A stretch of 64,000 nucleotides of DNA from Shewanella sp. UCD-KL12. GTDB lineage: Bacteria; Pseudomonadota; Gammaproteobacteria; Enterobacterales; Shewanellaceae. Location of the stretch: positions 124,001-188,000 of the forward strand of contig NZ_MPHJ01000007.1 in assembly GCF_001957125.1 (NCBI RefSeq), read 5' to 3'. A program made the position numbers and the translations under genes. Below are positions 1 through 9,312 of this stretch, piece after piece. The first letter of the stretch is position 1. Every line of letters begins with the position of its first letter. Under the pieces are notes generated by a model, which saw only the letters and a program-made list of their open reading frames with translations, had not been told where the DNA came from and did no database searches.

Positions 1-2364
1 AAAAGGTGCCTTACACCAATTGCGTTGGCCATGACATTGGGGTTATCTGGCTGTGGCGGAAGCGATGATGACGCTAACGAGCCTGAAGTACTGCCAAGTA
101 CCGTAAAAATTGAGTACACCTCCTATGGCGTGCCCCATATCACAGCGACCGATTATCGCGCTTTGGGTTATGGCCAAGCGTATGCTCATGCTCAGGAAAA
201 CATGTGTACTTTAGCTGAGCAAATTATTGAGGTTAGAGGCCAAAAAGCTGCCACCTTCGGTGCAGGTAACGGAAGTGCTAATGTCCTGACGGATTTTGGC
301 ACTTTAGCGCTGAATATTTATCAAGATGCGGAAGCTGCGGTTGAAGGTATGACTCAGGAGCAGAGTGATTTACTCACCGGCTATGCTGAAGGCTTTAATC
401 AAGCTGTTGTGGATAAAGCAGGTTCGCAAAACTATCCATCACCCTGTAGAGGTGCTGATTGGATCCCTGAACTGACAGTGACAGATCTGCACGCTTACCA
501 TCTAAAGTTGGCCTTATTTGCCAGTGGTGGCGCCTTATCGACTCAAATAGCCACAGCATCGCCGGTAACTTCAGATAAGAGTCTGCAAAAGATGTTTACT
601 GAGGTGGCCAGTAAAAATGAGGGCTTAGGCAGTAATGGTTGGGCGCTAGGCCGAGATAAAACTGAATCGGGCAGTGGCATGTTACTGTCAAATCCCCATT
701 TTCCTTGGGTAGGGAGTCTTAGATTTGTTGAGAATCACCTGCAGATCCCAGGGGAGATGAATGTCACAGGTGTTTCTTTCGTTGGGGTGCCCGGTGTACT
801 TATTGGTTTCAATGAGAATATTGCCTGGACGCATACCGTTTCTCAATCTAAGCGGTTTACCACCTATCGTTTGACGTTAGATCCCCAAGATAGCACGCGA
901 TATCTCTATGAGGGTGAGTATAGGCAGATGCTGAGCCAAGAGTTTTCTGTTGAGGTGAGAAACGATGATGGCACCAACGAGCAGATAACTAAGACACTCT
1001 ACTCGTCTCATTATGGTCCCATGATTGGCTGGTACCCTGATGGAACGGCGGTGAGTTATCGAGACGCGAATGTGAATAACGGCAACATGGTGAGTCAATG
1101 GTTAGCCATGGACAGAGCCAAAACAATTGAAGAGTTTGAAGCGGCATTTAAGACATACCAAGGGATACCTTGGGTCAATACTATGGCGACCGATAATAAG
1201 GGTAACGCCTTCTTTATCGATGGCTCAAGGGCACCAAATTTAAATGCGTTTGCGGCCATTCTTGTGAAAGACTTTGTCAATAATGATCCTGTTGGAAAAG
1301 CTTTGTGGCAAGGCGGCAGAGGGCAACTAGTGCTTGACGGTAGTATGTCTCTATTTGAATGGGTTGATACAGGTAACACGCCTATCGCTGGTGTCGTTCC
1401 TTTCGAAAGAGCGCCTAAAGCCTTACGTAGCGATTATGTGTTCAATGCCAATAGTAGCCATTGGCTGAATCATGTAGAGCAGCCGTTGGAAGGCTACTCG
1501 ATTGTCTATGGCCCTGAGCAAACGATACGTAGCCCTCGAACTCGGATGAATGCCACTATGCTACAGGAGAAGTCTGCCCAAGGAATATCGGGAGAGGATG
1601 GCAAGTTTAACCTTGATGAACTAAAAAATGTTGTCATGAGCCAGCGTGCTCAACTTTCAGAATTACTTAAAGAACAGCTTGTTGAACGCTGTACTGGTGT
1701 CGCTAGTATTACCCTTGAAAGTCAGGAGGTTATTGATATCTCTGCGGCGTGTACAACATTAGCGAATTGGGATGGTCTCTATAAGACCAGTAGTCAAGGC
1801 GCTCACCTATTCAGAGAGTTTTTAAAGGTGTTCGATGTGGGTGGAGAGCAGGCGTTGAGTGATAGTTTGTTTGCCACTGAATTTGATGCTAATAAACCTG
1901 TGGCGACTCCTGCTGATTTGGCCATTCATACCGGCACCGCCAATAGTGATCCTGCATTACAGGCATTAGCAAGTACTGTACAGCATCTAGCTAGCGTCAA
2001 CATCCCTTTAGCAGCGCCTTTAGGCGCGATTCAATATCATATGAAAAATGAGGAGATGCTGTCGATCCCTGGTGGTGGAACCATCGATGGGGTCTTTAAT
2101 ATCAATACCAGCAGCAGCGCTAAGGTGCCAAGCTATGGGTATCCCGTATATCACGGAGCAAGTTGGCTGATGGCGCTAGAATTTACTGACAGTGGGCCTA
2201 AAGCTGATGCGTTTTTGACCTATGGCCAGTCCCATGATCCGGAGTCGGAGCACTTTGTTGATCAAACTCGCTTATTTTCTAAAGGGGAGTGGCGACCAGT
2301 GGTGTTCACTGAGCAAGATATTAAGGATGATTTGGTCGATACCTTAATGTTTACCCTCAATTAA
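1..2364 (+). CDS. Penicillin acylase family lipoprotein (Ntn hydrolase), 5' end cut by the window
   Basis: The frame is open to the first base, so the true start lies upstream. The first visible residues form a hydrophobic stretch ending in the lipobox LSGC followed by an Asp-rich run, which indicates a signal peptidase II lipoprotein. The family (penicillin, cephalosporin and acyl-homoserine-lactone acylases) is made as a precursor that self-cleaves before a Ser at the start of the beta subunit. The motif GLGSNGWALG places that Ser at codon 631-633. The 'YGVPHI' segment and the tail 'YGQSHDPESEHFVDQ' are typical of the family. Overall length (about 780 aa) fits. The substrate cannot be read from the sequence: amide or N-acyl-lactone hydrolysis in the periplasm or on the outer membrane is inferred. 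It appears monocistronic. Confidence 0.88.
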   Translation, partial: KRCLTPIALAMTLGLSGCGGSDDDANEPEVLPSTVKIEYTSYGVPHITATDYRALGYGQAYAHAQENMCTLAEQIIEVRGQKAATFGAGNGSANVLTDFGTLALNIYQDAEAAVEGMTQEQSDLLTGYAEGFNQAVVDKAGSQNYPSPCRGADWIPELTVTDLHAYHLKLALFASGGALSTQIATASPVTSDKSLQKMFTEVASKNEGLGSNGWALGRDKTESGSGMLLSNPHFPWVGSLRFVENHLQIPGEMNVTGVSFVGVPGVLIGFNENIAWTHTVSQSKRFTTYRLTLDPQDSTRYLYEGEYRQMLSQEFSVEVRNDDGTNEQITKTLYSSHYGPMIGWYPDGTAVSYRDANVNNGNMVSQWLAMDRAKTIEEFEAAFKTYQGIPWVNTMATDNKGNAFFIDGSRAPNLNAFAAILVKDFVNNDPVGKALWQGGRGQLVLDGSMSLFEWVDTGNTPIAGVVPFERAPKALRSDYVFNANSSHWLNHVEQPLEGYSIVYGPEQTIRSPRTRMNATMLQEKSAQGISGEDGKFNLDELKNVVMSQRAQLSELLKEQLVERCTGVASITLESQEVIDISAACTTLANWDGLYKTSSQGAHLFREFLKVFDVGGEQALSDSLFATEFDANKPVATPADLAIHTGTANSDPALQALASTVQHLASVNIPLAAPLGAIQYHMKNEEMLSIPGGGTIDGVFNINTSSSAKVPSYGYPVYHGASWLMALEFTDSGPKADAFLTYGQSHDPESEHFVDQTRLFSKGEWRPVVFTEQDIKDDLVDTLMFTLN

Positions 2365-2370
2365 TCTTAC

Positions 2371-2412
2371 ATTTCAGCCAAAAAAATGGACCCAAAAATG
2401 GGTCCTAAAGGG
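2371..2412. terminator. Hairpin with A-tract, first of two related 42-nt elements
   Basis: A 6-bp stem GGACCC/GGGTCC (2388-2393 and 2400-2405) is preceded by seven A residues. Read on the minus strand it is a stem followed by a T-tract, the form of an intrinsic terminator. It sits just after the acylase gene. A closely related 42-nt copy lies at 2834-2875, where stem bases differ in a compensatory way. Confidence 0.55.
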
Positions 2413-2537
2413 TTATTTGATTTGCACTAACAATGAAAATTACCAAGCAAACAGGAAAAACTATGGGGTTAACGTTCTAACTGTTTGCTTAATAACTAAT
2501 TTAGCAAAGTATTACTGTATGAAAACTGAATGGTACA

Positions 2538-2803
2538 ATACCAATTGTATTAAGTATTTGGCCAACTCAGAGCATCTCAAACTTTTCAATTCAAGGCGCA
2601 TTGATGAAGAAATGGCCACTCCCTTTTAAATCAATGTAAAGCAGAAGTGGAGAGTTTGAGACGCTCACGTAGTGCGGGTCTCAAAGCACTTTAAGCTTCG
2701 TTGAGGGTTTTCGATATAGAATAACTATTAGCTTCATCCCCTCGCCTTGCTTACAGCGCTTTGACCTGCCGCTGAGTGGTCAAACTTTTAATGTAATTGG
2801 TAT
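2538..2803. repeat. MITE-like element with terminal inverted repeats
   Basis: The 266-bp segment begins ATACCAATTGTATTAA and ends with the near-perfect inverse TTAATGTAATTGGTAT. It contains an internal hairpin TTTGAGAC/GTCTCAAA (2655-2662 with 2678-2685) and no credible coding sequence. Small non-coding elements with ATACCAATT termini are, from general knowledge, common in Shewanella and related marine genomes. No clear target-site duplication is visible, so mobility is inferred from the ends only. Confidence 0.65.
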
Positions 2804-2833
2804 GACTGCAAGCTGACCTATTTTGTCTGCCAA

Positions 2834-2875
2834 ATTTCAGGCAAAAAAATAGGCTCAATCTAGAGCCTAAAAGGG
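2834..2875. terminator. Hairpin with A-tract, second related 42-nt element
   Basis: The stem AGGCTC/GAGCCT (2851-2856 and 2863-2868) is preceded by seven A residues and flanked by the same ATTTCAG and CCTAAA edges as the copy at 2371-2412. On the minus strand it is a typical intrinsic terminator, but no minus-strand gene was found nearby. Confidence 0.5.
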
Positions 2876-3510
2876 ATGTGGAACTATGGTTACAGATAAT
2901 GAGATGAGTCAATTTCCGTGTGATAACTATATCAATCTATCCCTGAATCAATCCTGAATGGTGTACGGAGAATTTATGTTCATTAGTGAAGATTTGAATT
3001 GAGTTCATCGAGTGGACGGCATTCAGCTCTGGATCTAAGTCGTCTTTGTCGGAGAATCATCTTAAATGGTTAGAAAATGTCATGATTGACTGGCTTGCAG
3101 TGAAAACCTGTCTTTAACAAGTGTTATCTGGAGTTAAGCACTGCATTTATTGCCAACTTCCCCTAAAGTTATTGTACTCCTGTTCATTTATTGCCTACTA
3201 GAAACACAGTTGCTTGTCACTGAAATGCCAGTGTTTTTTGTATCTTGCTGTATATGTATTTTTTTTTATTCCGTTTTTCCTACCACAGCAACCAATATAG
3301 CGCCCTGCTTTCTGTTTAAATGTCTTTACTTAGATAAAAGCGACATAAATAACAATTCTGTTTGAAATAAGTGCAATAAACCCCCTTTTTATTAAGCGCT
3401 AGTGTGTAGATAAATATATGGAAATATGAGAAAAAATAGGTAAGAGTAGAGGGTTAAAGCTAAATATAAAAATTGAGTAAATAGTCAAAAATTAGCATAA
3501 ATAAGGACGT
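2876..3510. other. Gene-poor AT-rich intergenic region upstream of lemA
   Basis: About 630 bases without a convincing gene. A 71-codon open frame at 3150-3365 (plus) lacks a ribosome-binding site, is Cys/Phe-rich and resembles no family I know, so it was not called. The promoter of the lemA operon must lie in the last part, but no clear -35/-10 pair stands out. Confidence 0.5.
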
Positions 3511-3513
3511 GTG

Positions 3514-4083
3514 ATGGAAGGATTGTTGTTGGCTCTTGGGTTGTTGGTGATAATTGCCTACCTCTGGTATGTGAGCTTAATTAAAAAGCGCAATGCAGGT
3601 CGTGAAGCGCTATCCGGTATCGATGTTCAGATAAAGAAACGCTCAAATTTAGTGCCCAATATTTTAAAAATTGCCCAAAAATTTATGGAGCATGAAAAGG
3701 CACTATTAACAGATATCACAGAGCTACGAGCTCAAACGAGTAAAGCTTACGACAACAATGATGCAGAGGCTATCAAGGAGCACCTTGTTGTCGCCGAACA
3801 GTTAAACAGTAAGATGGGGCAGCTGATGGTAAATGTAGAAGCTTACCCTGAGCTAAAATCTGATAATACTATGCTGCAGGCGATGCAGACCTACAATGAA
3901 GTTGAAGCGCATATCTCAGCTGCGCGACGTTTTTATAATGCTTCAGTCTCTGAGCTTAATAATGCTGTGGAGATTTTTCCTGGGTCAATCATTGCTTCTA
4001 TGGCAAGCATTAAGGTCATGCCTTTCTACGAAGCTGATGAAGCGTCGAAAGCACCTGTCGATGCCGCCGACTTTTTGAAGTAG
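3514..4083 (+). CDS. lemA: LemA family membrane protein
   Basis: The 189-aa product has one N-terminal membrane segment (about residues 2-22) and then the coiled-coil LemA domain. The family signature is visible as 'GIDVQIKKRSNLVPNILKIAQKFMEH'-type sequence around residues 35-60. LemA proteins are small envelope proteins of unknown biochemical role, often next to membrane proteins of the TPM or DUF3137 type. A GTG at 3511 directly precedes the ATG; the AAGGA at 3503-3507 is better spaced for the ATG at 3514. It is the first gene of a three-gene operon with a DUF3137 protein and a lytic transglycosylase, which suggests a link to the cell envelope. Confidence 0.88.
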   Translation: MEGLLLALGLLVIIAYLWYVSLIKKRNAGREALSGIDVQIKKRSNLVPNILKIAQKFMEHEKALLTDITELRAQTSKAYDNNDAEAIKEHLVVAEQLNSKMGQLMVNVEAYPELKSDNTMLQAMQTYNEVEAHISAARRFYNASVSELNNAVEIFPGSIIASMASIKVMPFYEADEASKAPVDAADFLK

Positions 4084-4138
4084 ATGAATTTACACAGCGA
4101 CCGAATGATCTTCTTTGAATCTAATAGCCTGATATAAA

Positions 4139-5149
4139 ATGAATATAGTTAGTTTTATTCTCGGGGCGCCTATCAAGGCTAAGCGACAATCTCAACAGCT
4201 TGTTGCCCCCGATGGCGATATTGCCTCGCTGCAAGCGCATTATGATCAGCATATAGAGCCACTGACCAGAAAGTTTGAAAATCGGCGGGTATCTTCTCTT
4301 AAAACCCTTAGGCAACGTATCTATTTCAGCTTTATCATTTTTGCGATTATAGCCTTTGTTATCTATCTCTTTGATACTCGTGAACGTTTGGGTATTCCTT
4401 GGTTTCTCTACCTAATTCCTGCACTCCCGCTGTTTTGGTGGTCATCTCGTCCCGTGAAACGTTATCAAAGCGATGTTAAGGCGAGGGTTTTTCCCAAGAT
4501 ATTTAGCTATTTTGGTAGTGACTTTATCTTTAGCTCTTCCCATAGCATGAGCTTGCCTGAGCTTAAGCGCTCTAAACTACTCCCATATTATGATAATGCT
4601 CGATTTGAAGATTATGTGCAGGGAACACATAAAGGGGTGGAGATCGCGATTAATGAGTTAGAACTGACAAAAAAGGTGAAGCGAGATAAGCGAACTGAAA
4701 ATGTGACAACGTTTAAAGGCGTGATGGTGCAACTCAGCAGCCACAAGAAGTTCAGCGGACATACCGTTGTGGTGCGTAGTCGAGGTGGGCTGGTTAACTT
4801 TCTGTCGGACTCCTTTAAGCGACTCTCGAGAGTGAAGCTTGAAGATCCAATTTTTGAAAAGCAGTTTGATGTGTTCTCTTCAGATCAAGTCGAAGCGAGG
4901 TATTTACTGACCGTTAGCTTTATGGAACGTCTTCAGGAGTTGGCGAGTTGCTTTACAGGTAAGATACAGTGCGCTTTTTATGAAGACAAATTACTGATTA
5001 TGTTGGCTAGCCGTGAAAACCGGTTTGAGCTTGGTTCTATCTTTAATGGTGCAACATTCGAGTATGAATTTAGCCAAATAAACAGAGAGATGCAGCAGCT
5101 GTTTGCTATGATTGAAGTACTTAAACTTGATGAGTATACAGGACTGTAA
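4139..5149 (+). CDS. DUF3137 domain-containing membrane protein
   Basis: The 336-aa product has two adjacent membrane segments (about residues 60-78 and 84-97) followed by a soluble domain with the 'YVQGTHKGVEIAINELEL' type region that marks DUF3137. Genes of this family commonly follow lemA, as here. No catalytic motif is apparent and the function is unknown. The stop codon abuts the ATG of the following transglycosylase (no spacer), which indicates translational coupling within the operon. Confidence 0.8.
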   Translation: MNIVSFILGAPIKAKRQSQQLVAPDGDIASLQAHYDQHIEPLTRKFENRRVSSLKTLRQRIYFSFIIFAIIAFVIYLFDTRERLGIPWFLYLIPALPLFWWSSRPVKRYQSDVKARVFPKIFSYFGSDFIFSSSHSMSLPELKRSKLLPYYDNARFEDYVQGTHKGVEIAINELELTKKVKRDKRTENVTTFKGVMVQLSSHKKFSGHTVVVRSRGGLVNFLSDSFKRLSRVKLEDPIFEKQFDVFSSDQVEARYLLTVSFMERLQELASCFTGKIQCAFYEDKLLIMLASRENRFELGSIFNGATFEYEFSQINREMQQLFAMIEVLKLDEYTGL

Positions 5150-5935
5150 ATGAGCACTCGACAGCTGGCAAGGCGAGCAAGTTATCGATTTTGGCTAATG
5201 TGTAGCTTCTGTGCTCTTATGGCTCATTCACAAGCCTTCGCTAAAGATAAGCCACACTACAAGGCCAGTTATTCGAAAAATGGACTGAGTGACATTGCCA
5301 CCGAGCAAGGTGTCGATAGCCAAGCGATAGATAGCACGGTACTCGATAATAACAGCTTTCTAGAGCATGGTGAGACGAGTGCCACATCCAGTGAACAACT
5401 TAAAGTATATCAATATAAACAAGCTAATGGCGTTGTCGCTTTTTCAGATCATGCGCCTGGCATGAGTGAGTATCAAGTTTTGCTTTATGATTGCTATGCA
5501 TGTCGACCAGAGTCAGATCTTGATTGGAACAAGATGCCACTTTTCTCTCAGGACTATGATGACTTGATTGGCGAGGCGGCTAAGAAACACAGTATAGATC
5601 CAGCCTTAATCAGAGCCGTCATTCATGCTGAGTCAGCGTTTAATGTATTTGCCTTATCTCGGACCGGAGCTATGGGGCTAATGCAGTTAATGCCAGATAC
5701 AGCAAAAGAGCTAGGCGTTAAGAATGCCTTTCGCCCTGAGCAAAACATCGATGGCGGAGCTAAGTATTTAGCCAAAATGCTAAATCGTTTTAATGGCGAC
5801 GTTGAGCTTGCCTGTGCAGCCTACAATGCAGGGCCAACCACAGTTGATAACTATAATGGTATCCCTCCTTACCCCGAAACCCGAGCATACGTTAAGCGAG
5901 TGAAGATCTTACTTAAACGCTATCAAAAGTCTTAA
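5150..5935 (+). CDS. Lytic transglycosylase with DUF4124 and SLT domains
   Basis: The 261-aa product starts with a signal peptide ('[18 protein letters not shown]'). A DUF4124-like segment follows ('[18 protein letters not shown]', about residues 85-105). The C-terminal half is an SLT (Slt70/MltC type) domain: catalytic Glu161 in 'HAESAFN', then '[13 protein letters not shown]' and 'AAYNAGP'. Such enzymes cleave the MurNAc-GlcNAc bond of peptidoglycan in the periplasm with formation of a 1,6-anhydro end. It is the last gene of the lemA operon. Confidence 0.9.
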   Translation: MSTRQLARRASYRFWLMCSFCALMAHSQAFAKDKPHYKASYSKNGLSDIATEQGVDSQAIDSTVLDNNSFLEHGETSATSSEQLKVYQYKQANGVVAFSDHAPGMSEYQVLLYDCYACRPESDLDWNKMPLFSQDYDDLIGEAAKKHSIDPALIRAVIHAESAFNVFALSRTGAMGLMQLMPDTAKELGVKNAFRPEQNIDGGAKYLAKMLNRFNGDVELACAAYNAGPTTVDNYNGIPPYPETRAYVKRVKILLKRYQKS

Positions 5936-5940
5936 AACTC

Positions 5941-5959
5941 CCTAGACCCTAGACCCTAG
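5941..5959. repeat. CTAG-rich heptad tandem repeat at the MATE gene 3' end
   Basis: Two and a half copies of the heptad CCTAGAC/CCCTAGA run through the stop codon of the MATE gene. A related heptad repeat lies at 37455-37490 and a CTAGGTTCTAG core at 31542-31553, each at a gene end. Confidence 0.6.
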
Positions 5960-7378
5960 CAGCTCTACCGTTTCGCCCTTCTTAGTTGCATTGATATGGT
6001 GCCAAACCATAGGAGCAACAATCAAAAACATCACTACATTAGATATTGGCATCGCAAGCCAGACGCCGCTGAGTCCAAGAAACTTAGGAAGAATATAAAG
6101 GAAAGGTAACTGGATCATCATATTACCTATCGATATACCAAGGGACCTACCACCTTGATTAACAGCCATAAAATACATGATTGCCAAGACAATAAAGCCA
6201 TCAAGAAACATAGCAAATAGATGCAGTTGAATTCCTGTGATCGTTTCCTGGAGTAACAGGGAGTCGTCACTATTAAATAACTCTATGATGGTGTTTGGAA
6301 ACAGGTTCAAGATAGCGACCCATGCGATACCTGCACTAATGGTGACCTTAGTTGCAAGAATGACCATCTTCTTAATATTTTGGGGTTGGTTAGCACCAAA
6401 AAAGTAGCTGACAGGTGGCTGCATACCTTCACCGAGTCCTTCGGCGATAAAGTAGTACAGCACCATCAAGTAGCCAACTATTGCAAAAGCGCCAACAGTG
6501 ATCGAGTTGCCATACTCCATGAAAAGACGGTTATGTAGCGCGAATACAAAGCTGGTATAGAGGTACATAACAAAGCTTGAAGCGCCTAAAAGCATGATCT
6601 GTTTTGCAAGCTGAGTATCAAATCTAAAGTTGGCCGCTTTTATGGTTAACTTGCCGATCTTAAATTGTGTCATTGAGGAGATAAAGTAGATCAAGCCGCA
6701 TGTAGCCACGCTCACCTGTGCTGCGACTGTAGCAATCGCTGCGCCGTGCAGTCCCATATCTAAACGCACGATAAAGATATAATCGAGTAAGATATTTAGA
6801 CAAGCTCCCATCACCATCAAGCCAGTTGCAATGTTTGGGCTTTCATCATTACGAATTAAAATGGGGATCGCAGCCGCTAAAATGGTGAAGCTGACGCTCC
6901 AGATAAAAGGGGTGATATATTGATCCGCATGAGCGAGTGAGTTATCGATGCCTCCTTGCATAAGCAGAAGGTCGGTACCGTAATTGGATAAAAACCAAGA
7001 GCCAAATAAGCCAAAGCCCACTATCAGCATCAAAGCTGTCGCTAACGTTCGGCTGATAATGGCTAAGTTACAGCTACCCTGTAACTGCTTGTCAGCTGGC
7101 GTTAACTCATCTTTACCACGATTTATTGATAGCAGGCTTCCCGACCCCATGCCGATCATTAGGCCGATACCTGCAAAAATATAGATGATTGGCCAGGCCA
7201 TGTTAATGCCTGCTAAACCTTCGTGGCCAATGTACTGACCAATAAAAATTCCATCAACAATTTGATATAGACCGTTGACCAGCATGGCAGCAATCGAAGG
7301 GATCGCATACCGCCAGAATGTACGGTTTATATTGGAGCTTGACTGTGTTGAGGCTAATTTAAGGTCTTCTGCTTGCAT
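5942..7378 (-). CDS. MATE family efflux transporter
   Basis: The 478-aa integral membrane protein has about twelve hydrophobic segments and the two-fold MATE organisation: 'AIPSIAAMLVNGLYQIVDGIFIGQYIG' near the N terminus, 'LNILLDYIFIV' in the middle, and 'QPPVSYFFGANQ' at the start of the second half. MATE proteins export drugs or metabolites using Na+ or H+ gradients; the substrate is not predictable. The frame extends 38 codons upstream to 7492, but that extension is not membrane-like and the Met at 7378 fits the family start and has a GGAAT upstream. It diverges from the broken LysR gene, which may once have regulated it. Confidence 0.88.
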   Translation of the reverse strand: MQAEDLKLASTQSSSNINRTFWRYAIPSIAAMLVNGLYQIVDGIFIGQYIGHEGLAGINMAWPIIYIFAGIGLMIGMGSGSLLSINRGKDELTPADKQLQGSCNLAIISRTLATALMLIVGFGLFGSWFLSNYGTDLLLMQGGIDNSLAHADQYITPFIWSVSFTILAAAIPILIRNDESPNIATGLMVMGACLNILLDYIFIVRLDMGLHGAAIATVAAQVSVATCGLIYFISSMTQFKIGKLTIKAANFRFDTQLAKQIMLLGASSFVMYLYTSFVFALHNRLFMEYGNSITVGAFAIVGYLMVLYYFIAEGLGEGMQPPVSYFFGANQPQNIKKMVILATKVTISAGIAWVAILNLFPNTIIELFNSDDSLLLQETITGIQLHLFAMFLDGFIVLAIMYFMAVNQGGRSLGISIGNMMIQLPFLYILPKFLGLSGVWLAMPISNVVMFLIVAPMVWHHINATKKGETVELLGSRV

Positions 7379-7533
7379 AATAGCAATTCCAATAACTAAG
7401 GGGCACGGGCTGCAATTTCTAGGAGGGGCGAGTTTACCTGCTAAATTTGGATTGATTAAGTCAGTTAGTATCCGAAAATCGTATAGGTACATGTTAGAGT
7501 AGATAGACGAACTTAGTGATTAGGTGAGATTAG

Positions 7534-8432
7534 ATGAACTGGACACTGTATCAACTCGAGGCTTTTGTGCTCTCGGTAAAGCATGGCTCATTTTCTGCTG
7601 CTGCAAGAAAGCTGGGCAGGGCGCAATCAAGGGTGAGTACCGCCATCGCTAACTTAGAGATCGATCTCGGCTTTGAGTTATTCGACCGTAGTGCAAAGCT
7701 GCCTGTGTTAACTAAGCTGGGCGAGGATATGTATATTGAAGCTCAAGCAGTGCTCAAGCAGTGCTCGAGCAATGTCAGCGATTACAGTCAAGAGCGATGA
7801 CGCTTAATACCGGTCAAGAGATAGCACTCACAGTCGCTATGGAGGAGGCGGTGCCAGTTAATGCGTTTGAATTGCTATTTGAGCGTGTTGCACTGGAGTT
7901 TCCCTTGCTGAAGCTGACAATCATCAATGGCTCACGTGATGATATCAGTGCCTGGGTCGATGAGGGGAAAGCCGATATGGGTATACTATTTCATGTTGGT
8001 CAGTTACCAAGTTCTCTAGAATTTATGTCTATTGGTCAGTTTAAACAGTCACTTATTGTTGCCTATAATCACTCTCTTGCAGCTTGTCCTTCACCCAAAA
8101 TTGCTGACTTGAGGCAACACCGGCAGCTGGTTATTCGAGATAAACTGGGGGGCAGTCAAGAGAAAGCACTGTCGGCAAACCATTGGTATATTGATAGCTA
8201 TTTCTATATGACTGCGCTAGTGATCCGCGGTGTCGGTTGGGCCTTAGTGCCTGAGCATGTCGCTAAGTCTAATTGGTATAGTGGCGATATTGTTGAGCTG
8301 TCTACAGAGTATATTCCCGATCCATTATTAGTTGAAATAGGGGTCGTTAACCGTAGAGATAAAGCCTATGGACCCGTTATGGAGTGGATCTTTATTGAAA
8401 TAGAGTCCATGTTTAAGCAGGAAACTTATTGA
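7534..8432 (+). pseudogene. LysR-type regulator split by an 11-bp tandem duplication
   Basis: Two frames make up one LysR protein. 7534-7800 encodes the winged helix-turn-helix (88 codons, 'FSAAARKLGRAQSRVSTAIANLEIDLGFELFDR'-type sequence) and 7761-8432 encodes the linker and effector domain. The break coincides with a direct repeat of GCTCAAGCAGT at 7741-7751 and 7752-7762. Removing one 11-bp copy joins the frames through 'EAQAVLEQCQRLQSRA', a normal LysR linker helix, and gives a 295-aa protein, the standard length. Everything else is intact, so the lesion is recent, reversible, or a sequencing error. It is divergent from the MATE exporter, the usual target arrangement for LysR. Confidence 0.9.
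7741..7773 (+). repeat. 11-bp tandem repeat causing the LysR frameshift
   Basis: Two perfect copies of GCTCAAGCAGT (7741-7751, 7752-7762) are followed by a third copy with two mismatches (GCTCGAGCAAT, 7763-7773). The third, imperfect copy belongs to the ancestral gene, and the similarity between them would favour strand slippage. Confidence 0.9.
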
Positions 8433-8503
8433 TTTTTGATGCTTTAACTTGGTAATTGTCACCGAATTAAACTGCTAGTCAATGCAGAGAGAAGGGGGAT
8501 TGC

Positions 8504-8881
8504 ATGCTAACTAATTTGAAGCAAAAACTCGTTGAATTAGAACTCTACCTGCTAAAGTCCGATGTTCGGTCGTCTTCTGATGAGTTAGATCTACTTATTC
8601 ATGAAGACTTTCATGAGTTTGGTGCATCGGGGACGAGCTTTGGTAAGCGCGAAGTATTGGAGAGGCTACCCAAAGAGAAATGCCCTAATTTTTGTGCGAC
8701 TAGTTTTGAATTGAGATTGATATCGAAAGACCTTGCTCAGCTATTGTACCGAGCCACGATGAAGAAGCACGACGAGTTCAATACGCGTTACTCATTGAGA
8801 AGTTCATTGTGGAAGTACAATGAAGAGTTAGACGAGTGGCAGATGATTTTTCATCAAGGTACGCCTTGTGAACCTTTTTAA
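8504..8881 (+). CDS. DUF4440 / SnoaL-like (NTF2 fold) protein
   Basis: The 125-aa cytoplasmic protein has the pattern of small NTF2-fold proteins: an N-terminal helix, 'LLIHEDFHEFGASGTSFGKREVLERL' type sequence, then strands ending in 'SLWKYNEELDEWQMIFHQGTP'. This matches DUF4440-like proteins, whose members are mostly uncharacterised small-molecule binding proteins. A strong ribosome-binding site (AAGGGGG) precedes the ATG. It lies between the LysR remnant and a GFA-family gene, with no evidence of a shared pathway. Confidence 0.72.
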   Translation: MLTNLKQKLVELELYLLKSDVRSSSDELDLLIHEDFHEFGASGTSFGKREVLERLPKEKCPNFCATSFELRLISKDLAQLLYRATMKKHDEFNTRYSLRSSLWKYNEELDEWQMIFHQGTPCEPF

Positions 8882-8923
8882 GGTTTTGACAATTTAATAT
8901 CAGCAGGTCAAAAGGAAAGAGAG

Positions 8924-9307
8924 ATGCATCAGGGAAGTTGCCTATGTGGCAAGATTAGATTTCAAATTGAGTCTGAGCCAGTCGCGGTCTCAAACTGCCA
9001 CTGTAATATGTGCCAGAAGCAACATGGGGCTGCTTTTGCGACCTATGCGAGATTTAAGCGGAGCCAAGTGAACTACCTATCCGGCGAAGCCAGTCTGGCT
9101 GTATATCAATCATCAGATAATGTGCAGCGAAAATTCTGTGCTGACTGTGGTGCTAACATAGAGTGGGGCTATAGCAGTGGTGAGTATGCAATTTGGGTCG
9201 CCATGGCCTTAGGCTTGTTCGACACAGAGATAGTGCCTGAGACCGTTAAGGAGCTACATGAAGAGACTCAAGTTAGCTGGTGGAAGGCAGCCAGTGAGAT
9301 GAGCTAA
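8924..9307 (+). CDS. GFA family (CENP-V / formaldehyde-activating-like) zinc protein
   Basis: The 127-aa protein carries the Cys set of the GFA family: 'GSCLCGKIRF' at the N terminus, 'SNCHCNMCQKQHGAAFATYAR' around residues 25-45 and 'FCADCGANIEW' near residue 73. These residues bind two zinc ions in the family. Members were named after glutathione-dependent formaldehyde-activating enzyme, but most are of unknown function. It is 42 bp downstream of the NTF2-like gene and probably co-transcribed. AGGAAAG precedes the ATG. Confidence 0.85.
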   Translation: MHQGSCLCGKIRFQIESEPVAVSNCHCNMCQKQHGAAFATYARFKRSQVNYLSGEASLAVYQSSDNVQRKFCADCGANIEWGYSSGEYAIWVAMALGLFDTEIVPETVKELHEETQVSWWKAASEMS

Positions 9308-9312
9308 GCGCT

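Noticed and set aside
2417..2629. 70-codon open frame running into the MITE
   Set aside because: It crosses the terminal repeat of the element, has no ribosome-binding site and a composition typical of random AT-rich sequence.
3150..3365. 71-codon open frame upstream of lemA
   Set aside because: No ribosome-binding site, composition unlike neighbouring genes, no recognisable family; treated as chance in AT-rich DNA.
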